Part shown: positions 7,307 through 15,032 of the stretch, piece by piece | How the letters are laid out: each line of letters begins with the position of its first letter | How positions within the stretch are numbered: position 1 is the first letter of the stretch | Source of the DNA: Euryarchaeota archaeon UBA605 | GTDB taxonomy: Archaea > Thermoplasmatota > Poseidoniia > Poseidoniales > Thalassarchaeaceae | Direction of reading: 5' to 3' | Length of the DNA: 17,913 nt | Assembly: GCA_002504905.1 (NCBI GenBank) | Contig: DATY01000011.1 | Coordinates: 5,941 to 23,853 of the forward strand | Program-made: the position numbers and the translations under genes | The notes under the pieces: model-generated | What the model saw: only the letters and a program-made list of their open reading frames with translations | The model's database searches: none | What the model was told of the DNA's origin: nothing

Positions 7307-8530
7307 ATGGTCGTTGAAGATGTAGTGATTGTTGGTGGTGCCAGAACTCCTTTTTGTGAATGGCAAGGTGGTAAAAGAGGAGATGGTCTCCCCGGTGGTC
7401 TTCTGAAAGACACAAGCGCTCTCAAATTAGGAGAAATAGCGATTAAAGGAGCTTTAGAAAAAACAGCAACTTCGCCTGAGAATGTAGACCATGTAGTAAT
7501 GGGATATGCATTACAGACATGTGATCAAGCAATATTTGGAGCTAGGCATGCGGGATTAGGTGCCGGCATACCTCAAGAAGTTCCTATGCTAACTTTATCT
7601 AGAATTTGTGGCTCAGGAGTTCAATCTATAGTTACAGGTGCTCAAATGATTATGCTTGGAGAAGCCTCAACTGTAGTTTCAGGTGGTATGGAGAATCTTT
7701 CTCAATCACCTCATGTTCTACGCGGAATGAGAGATAAATTCAGATTAGCTAGGCCACCTAAAGAGGGAACAGTTTTAGAAAAAGATATGGAAGATTACCT
7801 ATTTACAAATTTATTAGATGGAATGTGTGGATCATTTATGGCCCAGACTTCTGACGAAATTTGTCGAAGAAAAGGAATTACTAGAGAAGAAACCGATGAA
7901 TTTGCTGCACTTTCACATTCTAGAACAGCATCATCTGTAAAGAATGGAATTTGGGAACAAGAAATAGTTTCGGTTGGAGAAATTTCATACAAGGATGAAG
8001 ATCATGTAGTGCTCGGTTCAACTCCTGAATCTTTATCTGAATTAAGAACTGCCTTTGGTCCAGATAGTTTAGTTACTGCGGGTAATGCTAGTGGAGTTGT
8101 TGATGGCGCCGCTGCAGTAGTAATAAAATCAGCATCGCAGGCATCTTCTGATGGAGACTCTCCATTAGCAAGAATAGTTTCATGGGGAATAGTAGGATTG
8201 GAACCAGCAATTATGGCTTATGGGCCTGTTCCAAGTAGTCGTCTGGCCTTGGAAAAAGCGGGCTTAAGTATTGATGACATTGATCGATGGGAAATTAATG
8301 AGGCATTCGCGGGTCAAGCCGTTGCTTGTATCAAAGATTTAGGATTAGATATTGAGAAAGTTAATGTGAATGGAGGGGCAGTTGGCTTGGGTCATCCTCT
8401 TGCAGCAACAGGAACTAGATTAGTTCTAACCCTGGCTCATGAATTGAAGAGATGTGGGGGCAGATATGGCGTTGCAACTGCATGTATCGGTGGCGGTCAA
8501 GGGATTGCAATGATAATAGAATCAATTTAG
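7307..8530 (+). CDS. Acetyl-CoA C-acetyltransferase (thiolase)
   Basis: A 407-residue thiolase, near the family's usual ~390-400. It condenses two acetyl-CoA to acetoacetyl-CoA or cleaves 3-ketoacyl-CoA, in the cytoplasm. Visible active-site elements are nucleophile Cys101 in RICGSGVQS, NEAFAG at 331-336, catalytic His363 in GGAVGLGHPLAATG and second Cys393 in ACIGGGQG. The NEAF motif marks the bacterial/PhaA-FadA type rather than the archaeal SCP2-type thiolase that pairs with HMG-CoA synthase and a DUF35 protein; neither partner is adjacent. The insertion after GMEN (SQSPHVLRGMRDKFRLARPP) is the usual loop domain. No clear TATA or Shine-Dalgarno was found before ATG 7307. Its stop overlaps the stop of the convergent transporter gene. 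Direction of reaction in vivo is not determined by the sequence. Confidence 0.93.
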   Translation: MVVEDVVIVGGARTPFCEWQGGKRGDGLPGGLLKDTSALKLGEIAIKGALEKTATSPENVDHVVMGYALQTCDQAIFGARHAGLGAGIPQEVPMLTLSRICGSGVQSIVTGAQMIMLGEASTVVSGGMENLSQSPHVLRGMRDKFRLARPPKEGTVLEKDMEDYLFTNLLDGMCGSFMAQTSDEICRRKGITREETDEFAALSHSRTASSVKNGIWEQEIVSVGEISYKDEDHVVLGSTPESLSELRTAFGPDSLVTAGNASGVVDGAAAVVIKSASQASSDGDSPLARIVSWGIVGLEPAIMAYGPVPSSRLALEKAGLSIDDIDRWEINEAFAGQAVACIKDLGLDIEKVNVNGGAVGLGHPLAATGTRLVLTLAHELKRCGGRYGVATACIGGGQGIAMIIESI

Positions 8531-9333
8531 AATATTATTCCCATTATTTCTTGAATATATTTTAGCATACTAATACTGATAATTAGTATGAATAGGCCTG
8601 TAATTACTTTAACAGGTAAGTATTTTATTGCATACTTAGCACCTGTAAATGCTAATGTCATAACGCAAAATGGGACTAAAATTCCTGTTATTGTAGCTTC
8701 CCTAATCAAATCATTCAAAGTTCCATCAATTAATACATGTGAGATAATAGCGGTTGGAACAATCATTGCTGCAAGCATAAATGCAGTTCCAGCAGATGAT
8801 TTACTAGTAAGTCCGCCATAATTTCGATTCATGGTGACGAAAATTCCACCTCCTCCAATACCAAGAAGCCCTGATGACATGCCTCCAAAAAATATCCCGG
8901 TTAACCAATATTTTTCATTCATTTCTCCTATTGCTTCTCCTGTAATATCTTCTTTAGATGAGATCCTTAGTACAGCTTTATAGCAAATCCATGAAACTAT
9001 TACTAGTGCAATCATCTTTATGGTAATCTCACTGATATATTCAATCAATAAGAAGCCTAGAAAGGCTCCTATTGCTGCTCCAGGGACGCCGAAAACAACT
9101 CCTTTTTTAGCAATCTCAATATCTCCATGACCTCCTTTATTGTGGGCGAATTGACTACCTAGAGCAACAGACCAAACTAAAATCAATGAACCCAATATTG
9201 CAGTTTTAATTTCCCAATCCATTATGTAATGTAAGATTGGCATGAAGATTATTCCACCTCCCAATCCTAGTGGTGAGAAGATAATAGCAGTAGAAAAAAT
9301 TAGAATCAATGATAATATTGTATTTGGTTCCAT
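8527..9333 (-). CDS. TauE/SafE-family membrane transporter
   Basis: A 268-residue, highly hydrophobic protein with about seven to eight helices and the internal duplication of the family (formerly DUF81): SPLGLGGGIIFMP at about 20-32 opens the first half and SGLLGIGGGGIFVTMN at about 154-169 the second. FGVPGAAIGAFLG at about 81-93 is a further family motif. Members are linked to export or uptake of sulfite, sulfonates or related organosulfur anions, but many are uncharacterised. It is the last gene of the minus-strand operon. ATG 9333 follows AGGAGAG at 9347-9341 with seven bases spacing, and 15 bases separate it from the previous stop. The neighbouring YeiH-family gene belongs to another putative sulfite-exporter family, which supports a sulfur-related role. 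Confidence 0.88.
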   Translation of the reverse strand: MEPNTILSLILIFSTAIIFSPLGLGGGIIFMPILHYIMDWEIKTAILGSLILVWSVALGSQFAHNKGGHGDIEIAKKGVVFGVPGAAIGAFLGFLLIEYISEITIKMIALVIVSWICYKAVLRISSKEDITGEAIGEMNEKYWLTGIFFGGMSSGLLGIGGGGIFVTMNRNYGGLTSKSSAGTAFMLAAMIVPTAIISHVLIDGTLNDLIREATITGILVPFCVMTLAFTGAKYAIKYLPVKVITGLFILIISISMLKYIQEIMGIIF

Positions 9334-9348
9334 AAAATCTCTCTCCTT

Positions 9349-10323
9349 TCATGAAAATAAAATAATTGTCAAATAACTACTTATTAACATGCAAATTGTT
9401 GCTATTGTTCCGACTATCAGTACTGGTCCTCCAGCATTTTTCATACTTTCTTTATTTATGAAAAATCCAACAGATGCCAGTAAAGGAAGTAGCATGAATT
9501 TACCTATTAATGCCAGTGTATTCGATATTTCTTCTGGAACTAACCAAGTTGCAATTATCGCTGTTAATACGAAACCAGGGACGAAATAGGGTACTTTCCC
9601 TATTTTGAAATCCTGTCCTTCTGACTTTTTATTATTACCTAAAATAGCACACAGTGGTACTATAATGATCAATAATGATACTCTTGACAATTTTATTGTT
9701 GTAGCGATTACCATTGCTTCTGGCCCTATAGCCTCTCCAGCAGCGATTGCTTGAGGGACCGCATGAATTACAGAACCTGCCCAAATCCCTCCTTGTTCTT
9801 CAGTTAAATTTAGAAATTTAGAAAGAACTGGAATTATTAAAAATGTAATCAATCCTAGTAAATTAATAATTGCAAGTATGACGCCTACTCTCTCTTCTTT
9901 TAATTTCAGTCCCGGAGATACTGCAATAACAGCACTGTTCCCACAAATCGCTCCTCCAGTTCCCAATGCTAGAGTGCTTTCTAGATCTAATTTCATATAT
10001 CTGCCTATTAAGTAGCAAATCATGAAACTTGTAATTGCTGTTATCATAACTACAAATAGCCCCAAGTATCCAATTTCAGGTTTTAGGAATGATTTTAGGT
10101 TCAGACTAAATCCTAGTAAAATAATTGCTACAGGCATTATTATTTTAATCAACCATTTCCCTCCCTTTTCCACATTTGAGGTGAAATTTGCCAATATTGC
10201 ACCCAATATCAGTGCCAAAGTACTGGCTCCAATATTTATCTCTAGATCATTTAATAATATGTTGGTGATATATGCAAATAGGCCGACTAAAATAGCGCAA
10301 ATAATGCCATAATTTCTATTCAT
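9349..10323 (-). CDS. YeiH/UPF0324-family putative sulfate/sulfite exporter
   Basis: A 324-residue polytopic membrane protein with roughly ten hydrophobic segments. Family hallmarks are seen: GGAICGNSAVIAVSP at about 123-137, WAGSVIHAVPQAIAAGEAIG at about 181-200 and TIKLSRVSLL at about 209-218. The family (UPF0324, 'putative sulfate exporter') has been tied to sulfoacetaldehyde and taurine degradation in bacteria, but its substrate is not established in general. ATG 10323 is chosen over an in-frame TTG at 10338 because GGTGA stands four bases before it and TTG would overlap the TraB stop. It lies 11 bases after the TraB-like gene and 15 before the TauE-like gene, so a single transcript is likely. 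Confidence 0.88.
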   Translation of the reverse strand: MNRNYGIICAILVGLFAYITNILLNDLEINIGASTLALILGAILANFTSNVEKGGKWLIKIIMPVAIILLGFSLNLKSFLKPEIGYLGLFVVMITAITSFMICYLIGRYMKLDLESTLALGTGGAICGNSAVIAVSPGLKLKEERVGVILAIINLLGLITFLIIPVLSKFLNLTEEQGGIWAGSVIHAVPQAIAAGEAIGPEAMVIATTIKLSRVSLLIIIVPLCAILGNNKKSEGQDFKIGKVPYFVPGFVLTAIIATWLVPEEISNTLALIGKFMLLPLLASVGFFINKESMKNAGGPVLIVGTIATICMLISSYLTIILFS

Positions 10324-10327
10324 TATT

Positions 10328-10332
10328 TCACC
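10328..10332 (-). promoter_or_regulatory. Shine-Dalgarno deciding the YeiH-family start
   Basis: GGTGA on the minus strand, four bases before ATG 10323. It matches the archaeal anti-Shine-Dalgarno core and supports the shorter start over the TTG at 10338. Confidence 0.55.
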
Positions 10333-10334
10333 AT

Positions 10335-11498
10335 TCAAATTAGTCCACTGGATATCAATCCTGCTGCTAAGAAGGTTCCTGCTGTTGAACCAAGATTTCC
10401 TAATGAAGTAACCATAATTACTCTACCCGCTTTATTCTTGAAGAACATACTATAGAAACTAGGAAATTCAAGAAAGTCTGATGCATCTTTTCCTGTCGGA
10501 GGACTAACCTTCAGCTGAGTATATCCTGCAAACCATCCTGCTGCTAAACTTGGATTAAGTGAAGTAATTGGTGATGCTAATGCCCCTGCAATCACAGAAA
10601 GGGGATGGCCTCTCGCAATAATAATACCAATTCCAGTAAGTAATGAATTCAATGCTAACCATATTAATGCCGAGTCCCATACAGTACTAAAATCACCTTT
10701 TATTCCACTCCACAAGACTGCTGAAATTAATAAAATTGGGATTGCTAGCATGAGATATTTTGGCCAGCTAGGTTTCTTAGGTTGTTTTCTAAGCTCTGGT
10801 AATTTCGATGTAGTCTCAATTGTAGGCTTCTTCAAATTCATTTGGATACCTGAAATATGTCCTGCTCCTACAACTGCTAGAATTTTTCCTTTACCACGAA
10901 TTTGTTGTATTCTTCCACTCAAGAATAAATCTCTTTCATCAATCAGAACATGTCCTGCATTTGGTGCTATTTTGTATACATCCTCCATCATGCTACTTAG
11001 CAAATCACTATCTTCGAGTAACTCTTCCAAATCAAAATCATCATCCTCATCTCCATCTAACAATGAAGTAATAACTCTAATTTTTTCTCTAAATCCCATT
11101 TTCCGCCATGCTCTTCTAAGAGTAACTACTACGTCTCTATCGATTAACTCAACGGGTATTTTCAATTCGTCAGCGAGATTAATTGCTTCCAATAATTCCG
11201 CTCCAGGTTTTTCTCCCGAACTAATACCCATTTTCCTTTGCTGAACAGATAAGGCCGATTGTAGAATGATCATCGCTGACTTTCCTTCACTAATGATTTT
11301 TAGGAGATCTTCATTATCAATCCCTTCTGGTTTTTTCAATGCTGCTAATCTAGATTCGCAGAGCTCTACTGCAACTATATCGGGTTTGTATTCATTGATC
11401 TGTTCTCTGACAAGATCAACGGATGTTTTACTGACATGAGCAGTCCCCAACAATCGGAGATTTTCATCGATATCTAAAATATTCTTATTATCAGACAT
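10335..11498 (-). CDS. TraB/PrgY family protein with C-terminal membrane domain
   Basis: A 387-residue protein. The N-terminal ~220 residues form the TraB/PrgY (Tiki-related) domain, with GTAHVS at 18-23, VAVELCESR at about 42-50, DERDLFLSG at about 187-195 and VVGAGHISGI at about 209-218, which are the conserved His, Glu and Gly positions. This fold is proposed to be metal-dependent and protease-like. After a Lys/Pro-rich linker (KQPKKPSWPKY), about four to five hydrophobic segments fill residues 247-387. This is the archaeal form of the family, whose role is unknown; the enterococcal member reduces pheromone signalling. An acidic insertion (DGDEDDDFDLEELLEDSDLL, about 148-167) is notable. 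ATG 11498 overlaps the folP stop by 8 bases and has GGAGGA five bases upstream, so it is translated together with folP. Confidence 0.87.
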   Translation of the reverse strand: MSDNKNILDIDENLRLLGTAHVSKTSVDLVREQINEYKPDIVAVELCESRLAALKKPEGIDNEDLLKIISEGKSAMIILQSALSVQQRKMGISSGEKPGAELLEAINLADELKIPVELIDRDVVVTLRRAWRKMGFREKIRVITSLLDGDEDDDFDLEELLEDSDLLSSMMEDVYKIAPNAGHVLIDERDLFLSGRIQQIRGKGKILAVVGAGHISGIQMNLKKPTIETTSKLPELRKQPKKPSWPKYLMLAIPILLISAVLWSGIKGDFSTVWDSALIWLALNSLLTGIGIIIARGHPLSVIAGALASPITSLNPSLAAGWFAGYTQLKVSPPTGKDASDFLEFPSFYSMFFKNKAGRVIMVTSLGNLGSTAGTFLAAGLISSGLI

Positions 11499-12336
11499 TT
11501 AAATCCTCCAAGACTGACATCGCATGGAACAAGTCCGCATGTTCTGGGACATCATGAACTCTGATGATATCTACGGCTTTGAATTTAGACATTGCTGCAA
11601 TACCAAGGGTTCCGGCCAACCTGTCTCTAGTTTCTTTCCTCCCCAATAATTCTGAAAACATACTTTTCCTACTTACTCCCCACATTAGGCTAACTTCATT
11701 CATGGGCACTATTTCTCTACCAGATTTCAGCAGTGATAGATTATGATCTAAAGATTTTCCAAATCCAATTCCGGGGTCTACAATTATTCTTTTTGAATTA
11801 ACTCCTTCATCAATTAGCAACTTTACCTTTTCATTCAATTTCTGCTTCACTTCTATTATCACATCATCATATTCAGGATTATTCTGCATATTCTCTGGCA
11901 ATCCCTTCATATGCATCAGGCATATGTAGCAATCACTATCTTTTATGACATTAATCATATTTTCATCACTTAGTGCCGAAATATCATTGATCATATCTGC
12001 TCCTTCATTCAAAGATAGCTCGGCTACTTTCGCTCTTCTAGTATCAACTGAGATTCCTGTCTCAGGGAATTGCTTTCTTAATTCCCTTACGACAGGAATA
12101 ACTCTAGATATCTCTTCTTCTTCACTAACAGGGTTTGCTCCAGGTCTAGTCGATTCACCTCCAATATCTAACCAATCTGCTCCATTTTGAATCATTTTTT
12201 CTGCAATTTTAATTGTTTCAGAGATATCATTGGTTCTAGAATCTTCAAAAAATGAGTCAGGAGTGACATTTAGTACACCCATAATGCTTGGAAAACCATC
12301 TTTTCGGCGAACTATCAAGGGTCTCCAGTCAGGCAT
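11491..12336 (-). CDS. folP: Dihydropteroate synthase
   Basis: Joins 6-hydroxymethyl-dihydropterin pyrophosphate with p-aminobenzoate to give dihydropteroate, the committed step of folate synthesis, in the cytoplasm. The 281-residue protein is of normal length and carries every family signature in order: MGVLNVTPDSF at 19-29, DIGGESTRPGA at 57-67, SVDT at 96-99, INDIS at 116-120, MHMKG at 141-145, DPGIGFGK at 187-194, SRKS at 222-225 and RVHDV at 259-263. These cover the pterin pocket and the flexible pABA loops. The completeness of the motifs argues for true DHPS rather than a corrinoid methyltransferase relative. First gene of the minus-strand operon; ATG 12336 lies about 28 bases from a TATA-like element with no Shine-Dalgarno, so a leaderless mRNA is likely. 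Confidence 0.95.
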   Translation of the reverse strand: MPDWRPLIVRRKDGFPSIMGVLNVTPDSFFEDSRTNDISETIKIAEKMIQNGADWLDIGGESTRPGANPVSEEEEISRVIPVVRELRKQFPETGISVDTRRAKVAELSLNEGADMINDISALSDENMINVIKDSDCYICLMHMKGLPENMQNNPEYDDVIIEVKQKLNEKVKLLIDEGVNSKRIIVDPGIGFGKSLDHNLSLLKSGREIVPMNEVSLMWGVSRKSMFSELLGRKETRDRLAGTLGIAAMSKFKAVDIIRVHDVPEHADLFHAMSVLEDLNV

Positions 12337-12360
12337 GTTGGTACCCCGATTCTACCAACC

Positions 12361-12368
12361 CTTTATGA
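12361..12368. promoter_or_regulatory. Putative bidirectional TATA element between folP and a membrane-protein gene
   Basis: CTTTATGA on the plus strand (TCATAAAG on the minus). Its centre is about 28 bases from both the ATG of folP (12336, leftward) and the ATG of the membrane-protein gene (12392, rightward). Only 55 bases separate the two start codons and no other TATA-like word is at a proper distance. Predicted transcript starts fall at or beside each ATG. Confidence 0.55.
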
Positions 12369-12391
12369 TGTGATGTAGTGGCAATCCAACG

Positions 12392-13063
12392 ATGGTTATA
12401 GGGGACGATGCACTTAATGACAGTTTATCGACTGTTAATTCACCCATTTCTAATAACTCAAATGATGATTCTATGAATCAATCTTCATTAGAAATGATGG
12501 AATCAATAATTCAAAGACTCGAACCTCAAAATAGACATGAAATTAGAGATATGATATTCCAGAGGGGGAGAATTTCTGGGGCTATGCTTATCATGGCAAT
12601 ATTGCTTTGGTGGATATCTGTGGAGAAGGGAGCGGATAGATTGGGCGATTCCGCAATTCCAATTTCACAATTAGGTGGTTTTGAATTCGCAGAATTAAGC
12701 TTGATAGTCCCTAGTATTGCCTTATTAGCAACTTTAGTAATGTCAATTGGTAGGGAAAGAGGAAATGCGGTGTTATCAAATTTAGCTGGAATTCTGGTAA
12801 TTCTTGGAGCATTCTATATTTTAGAGCCATTTGGTAATTTAATACTTGGAACTGGAGAAATGGACATACAAAATGCCCTTTCTGCAAGTGGGAGACTATC
12901 CCTACTTGCCTTATTGTTACATTTTGCTACAAGATTCTTCTTTGAAGCATTATTACTTCAATGGGTTAGAACTTGGTTATTATCAAATGATATAGATATA
13001 TTTTCAAACAATGATCAAAGTATTCATGAGGGTCATACTGATGAAGAAGTTCCTCTCGCATAG
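12392..13063 (+). CDS. Membrane protein of unknown function
   Basis: Not recognised. The 223-residue protein starts with about 60 hydrophilic residues rich in Asn, Ser and Asp (SNNSNDDSMNQSS), then an amphipathic stretch (MMESIIQRLEPQNRHEIRDM). Four hydrophobic segments follow: about 63-77 (GAMLIMAILLWWIS), about 98-117, about 125-150 and about 165-190. A short acidic tail (IHEGHTDEEVPLA) ends it. It probably heads a transcript with aTrm56, which begins five bases after its stop. The promoter is the TATA element shared with folP. Function cannot be inferred from the neighbours, which are a tRNA modification enzyme and pyrimidine synthesis. Confidence 0.7.
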   Translation: MVIGDDALNDSLSTVNSPISNNSNDDSMNQSSLEMMESIIQRLEPQNRHEIRDMIFQRGRISGAMLIMAILLWWISVEKGADRLGDSAIPISQLGGFEFAELSLIVPSIALLATLVMSIGRERGNAVLSNLAGILVILGAFYILEPFGNLILGTGEMDIQNALSASGRLSLLALLLHFATRFFFEALLLQWVRTWLLSNDIDIFSNNDQSIHEGHTDEEVPLA

Positions 13064-13068
13064 TATAT

Positions 13069-13635
13069 GTGAACGGTGAAAAAATCCCTGAAGTTAGCGT
13101 CTTAAGGTTGGGTCATAGACGTGAAAGAGATAAACGCATTACATCTCATTTGGGTTTAACTGCTAGAGCATTTGGAGCTAATAAAATATTTTTATCTGGA
13201 GAAGAAGATTTTTCGGCTTTGGAAACTTGGAATTCTGTAACTAAAAGATTTGGAGGAGATTTCCAATGTTCATATGAACCAAAACCTTTGAAATTCTTGC
13301 GCAGATTTTCAAAAGATTCAGGTGATGGTGAACCAGGAACAATTGTCCATTTGACTATGTATGGAGAGACTTGGAAAAATGAATTACCTAAAATTGATCT
13401 TTCTAGGCCTATGGTTGTTGTAGTTGGTGGCACTAAAGTTCCTGGAGAAGTATATCGTTTAGCAAGTCACAATATTTCAGTTGGTAATCAGCCACATTCT
13501 GAAGTAGCTGCATTAGCAATTTTTCTCGACTCATTAATCGGCCCAATTGATGAAGAAAATTATTTCCCTGGCGGTGAAATTAAAGTCATTCCAAACAATG
13601 AAAGGAAACAAGTTATTACTTTCGAAGAAGAATAA
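13069..13635 (+). CDS. tRNA (cytidine-56-2'-O)-methyltransferase, aTrm56
   Basis: A SPOUT-class methyltransferase that 2'-O-methylates C56 in the T-loop of tRNA using S-adenosylmethionine; it is known only from Archaea. The N-terminal block VLRLGHRRERDKRITSHL with LTARAFGA (about 11-37) is diagnostic, followed by FGGDF at about 61-65, IVHLTMYG at about 92-99, and the trefoil-knot cofactor region VVVVGGTKVPGEVY (116-129) and SVGNQPHSEVAALA (137-150). At 188 residues it is near the family norm of ~180. GTG 13069 is the only start giving the full N-terminal strand. It lies five bases after the membrane-protein gene and 32 before carA. This gene is the strongest single sign that the window is archaeal. 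Confidence 0.93.
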   Translation: MNGEKIPEVSVLRLGHRRERDKRITSHLGLTARAFGANKIFLSGEEDFSALETWNSVTKRFGGDFQCSYEPKPLKFLRRFSKDSGDGEPGTIVHLTMYGETWKNELPKIDLSRPMVVVVGGTKVPGEVYRLASHNISVGNQPHSEVAALAIFLDSLIGPIDEENYFPGGEIKVIPNNERKQVITFEEE

Positions 13636-13667
13636 TTCCTGATATGAAATCTGATTTCTTGTAGTCA

Positions 13668-15032
13668 ATGATTAATAATCGTGTTCCGGCAGTATTGATG
13701 ATGTCGGAGTCGACACCGGGTAAAGGATTCACACCCGGTGCTAATATTTTAGGTGTTAAAGAACCACCAACATTCATTGATGCTGCTGATCTTCTTCTTG
13801 ATTCTAAAGAATTGCAACCTCCAAGTCAAGAACCTGGAGTTCTCATTTTAGCTGATGGAACTCGTTACAAAGGGCAGTTATTCGGTGCAGAAACTATTGC
13901 TATGGGGGAACTAGTCTTTACCACTGGTATGTGTGGTTATCAAGAAAGTCTTACTGATCCATCATTTGCCGGCCAAGTTCTAACTTTCACATGGCCCCTT
14001 TTGGGAAATTATGGTATCCAAGCATGTGGCTCTGAATCATCATCAGTCTGGCCCAGGGGTGTTGTTTGTAGGGAATTAATGAAAATTCCTGACCATCGTG
14101 ATTCGATAGGTAGTGTCCATGACTTTTTATTATCTCATGGAGTTCCAGGTATTGAGGGAATTGATACTAGGTCATTAACAAGAAGAGTAAGAGAACATGG
14201 TACGGTGTTATGTGTTTTTGGGCCCGTGGAGAAAGAACAGGAATTATGTGAAATTTTAGAGAACCTTTCACCCCCTGATCATTCTGATTTAGTTGCTGAA
14301 GTTACCTGTTCTGTGTCGAAAATTTTGAATGAAGGTGCAGTTGATTTAGAGGGGGACCCTCTTCCTAGATTGGCTGCAATAGACTGTGGAATAAAATTTA
14401 ATATTTTAAGAGAATTATGTTCAAGATTTGAAGTTGTATGGTGTCCTGCACACATGAATTTTGACGAAATTATGAATAAATGGAATCCAGATGCATTTTT
14501 CTCATCTAATGGCCCTGGTGACCCTGCACATCCAGGTTCTGCTACAATTGCTAGAGAAACTCTAGCATCGGCTGTTAGGGAAGACTTTCCAGTAATGGGT
14601 ATATGCTTGGGACATCAGTTAATGGGTTTGGCAGCAGGGCTCAGGACTTACAAATTGAGATATGGACACAGGGGGGCCAATCAACCAGTAATGGATTTAG
14701 AAAGTAAGAGAGTTTACATCACTAGTCAAAATCATGGTTTTGCGGTTGAAGATCCCGAACAGGGTATGCTTGCTCCTCATCCTAGTGGAGCATGTTCTGA
14801 AAAAGGTACTAATGTTCTTGGTGCTGACTTCAAAGTTAGATATATCAATGCCAATGATAGAACTGTCGAGGGATTAGACCTAATTGGCAAGTCCTCGTTT
14901 ACAGTTCAATTTCATCCGGAGGCTCGTCCCGGACCTTTGGATGCGGCTCCACTATTCGATAGATTTTCTGATATTGTGAATCATAAAAACCCTTCAAACA
15001 ATGTTACTAGGGCACTAAGGGGTGATAATTAG
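13668..15032 (+). CDS. carA: Carbamoyl phosphate synthetase small (glutaminase) subunit
   Basis: Hydrolyses glutamine and passes ammonia to CarB for carbamoyl phosphate, the precursor of pyrimidines and arginine. The CarA N-terminal domain starts near residue 57 (GVLILADGTRYKGQLFG) with FTTGMCGYQESLTDPSFAGQ at 84-103. The class I amidotransferase domain starts near 235 (AAIDCGIKFNILREL), with NGPGDP at 281-286, nucleophile Cys313 in GICLGHQLMGL, and catalytic His416 and Glu418 in QFHPEARPGP. At 454 residues it is about 60-70 longer than bacterial CarA, owing to an N-terminal extension of about 55 residues. In-frame ATGs at 13698 and 13701 would shorten this, but no Shine-Dalgarno decides; a weak GATATGAAA at 13641 fits leaderless use of ATG 13668. 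Its stop overlaps the carB GTG by one base. Confidence 0.95.
   Translation: MINNRVPAVLMMSESTPGKGFTPGANILGVKEPPTFIDAADLLLDSKELQPPSQEPGVLILADGTRYKGQLFGAETIAMGELVFTTGMCGYQESLTDPSFAGQVLTFTWPLLGNYGIQACGSESSSVWPRGVVCRELMKIPDHRDSIGSVHDFLLSHGVPGIEGIDTRSLTRRVREHGTVLCVFGPVEKEQELCEILENLSPPDHSDLVAEVTCSVSKILNEGAVDLEGDPLPRLAAIDCGIKFNILRELCSRFEVVWCPAHMNFDEIMNKWNPDAFFSSNGPGDPAHPGSATIARETLASAVREDFPVMGICLGHQLMGLAAGLRTYKLRYGHRGANQPVMDLESKRVYITSQNHGFAVEDPEQGMLAPHPSGACSEKGTNVLGADFKVRYINANDRTVEGLDLIGKSSFTVQFHPEARPGPLDAAPLFDRFSDIVNHKNPSNNVTRALRGDN
15021..15026 (+). promoter_or_regulatory. Shine-Dalgarno for carB inside the carA end
   Basis: GGTGAT, preceded by GG, five bases before the carB GTG at 15032. It matches the archaeal anti-Shine-Dalgarno and lies within the last codons of carA, so carB start depends on coupled translation. 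Confidence 0.6.

Noticed and set aside
10750..11244. A 164-codon open frame on the plus strand
   Set aside because: It lies wholly antisense to the TraB-like gene, whose conserved motifs are clear. The peptide is Ser/Leu/Ile-rich with no family features, as expected of a shadow frame.
12337..12391. Possible small RNA gene or riboswitch between folP and the membrane-protein gene
   Set aside because: Only 55 bases long, without a credible stem; the promoter reading explains it better.
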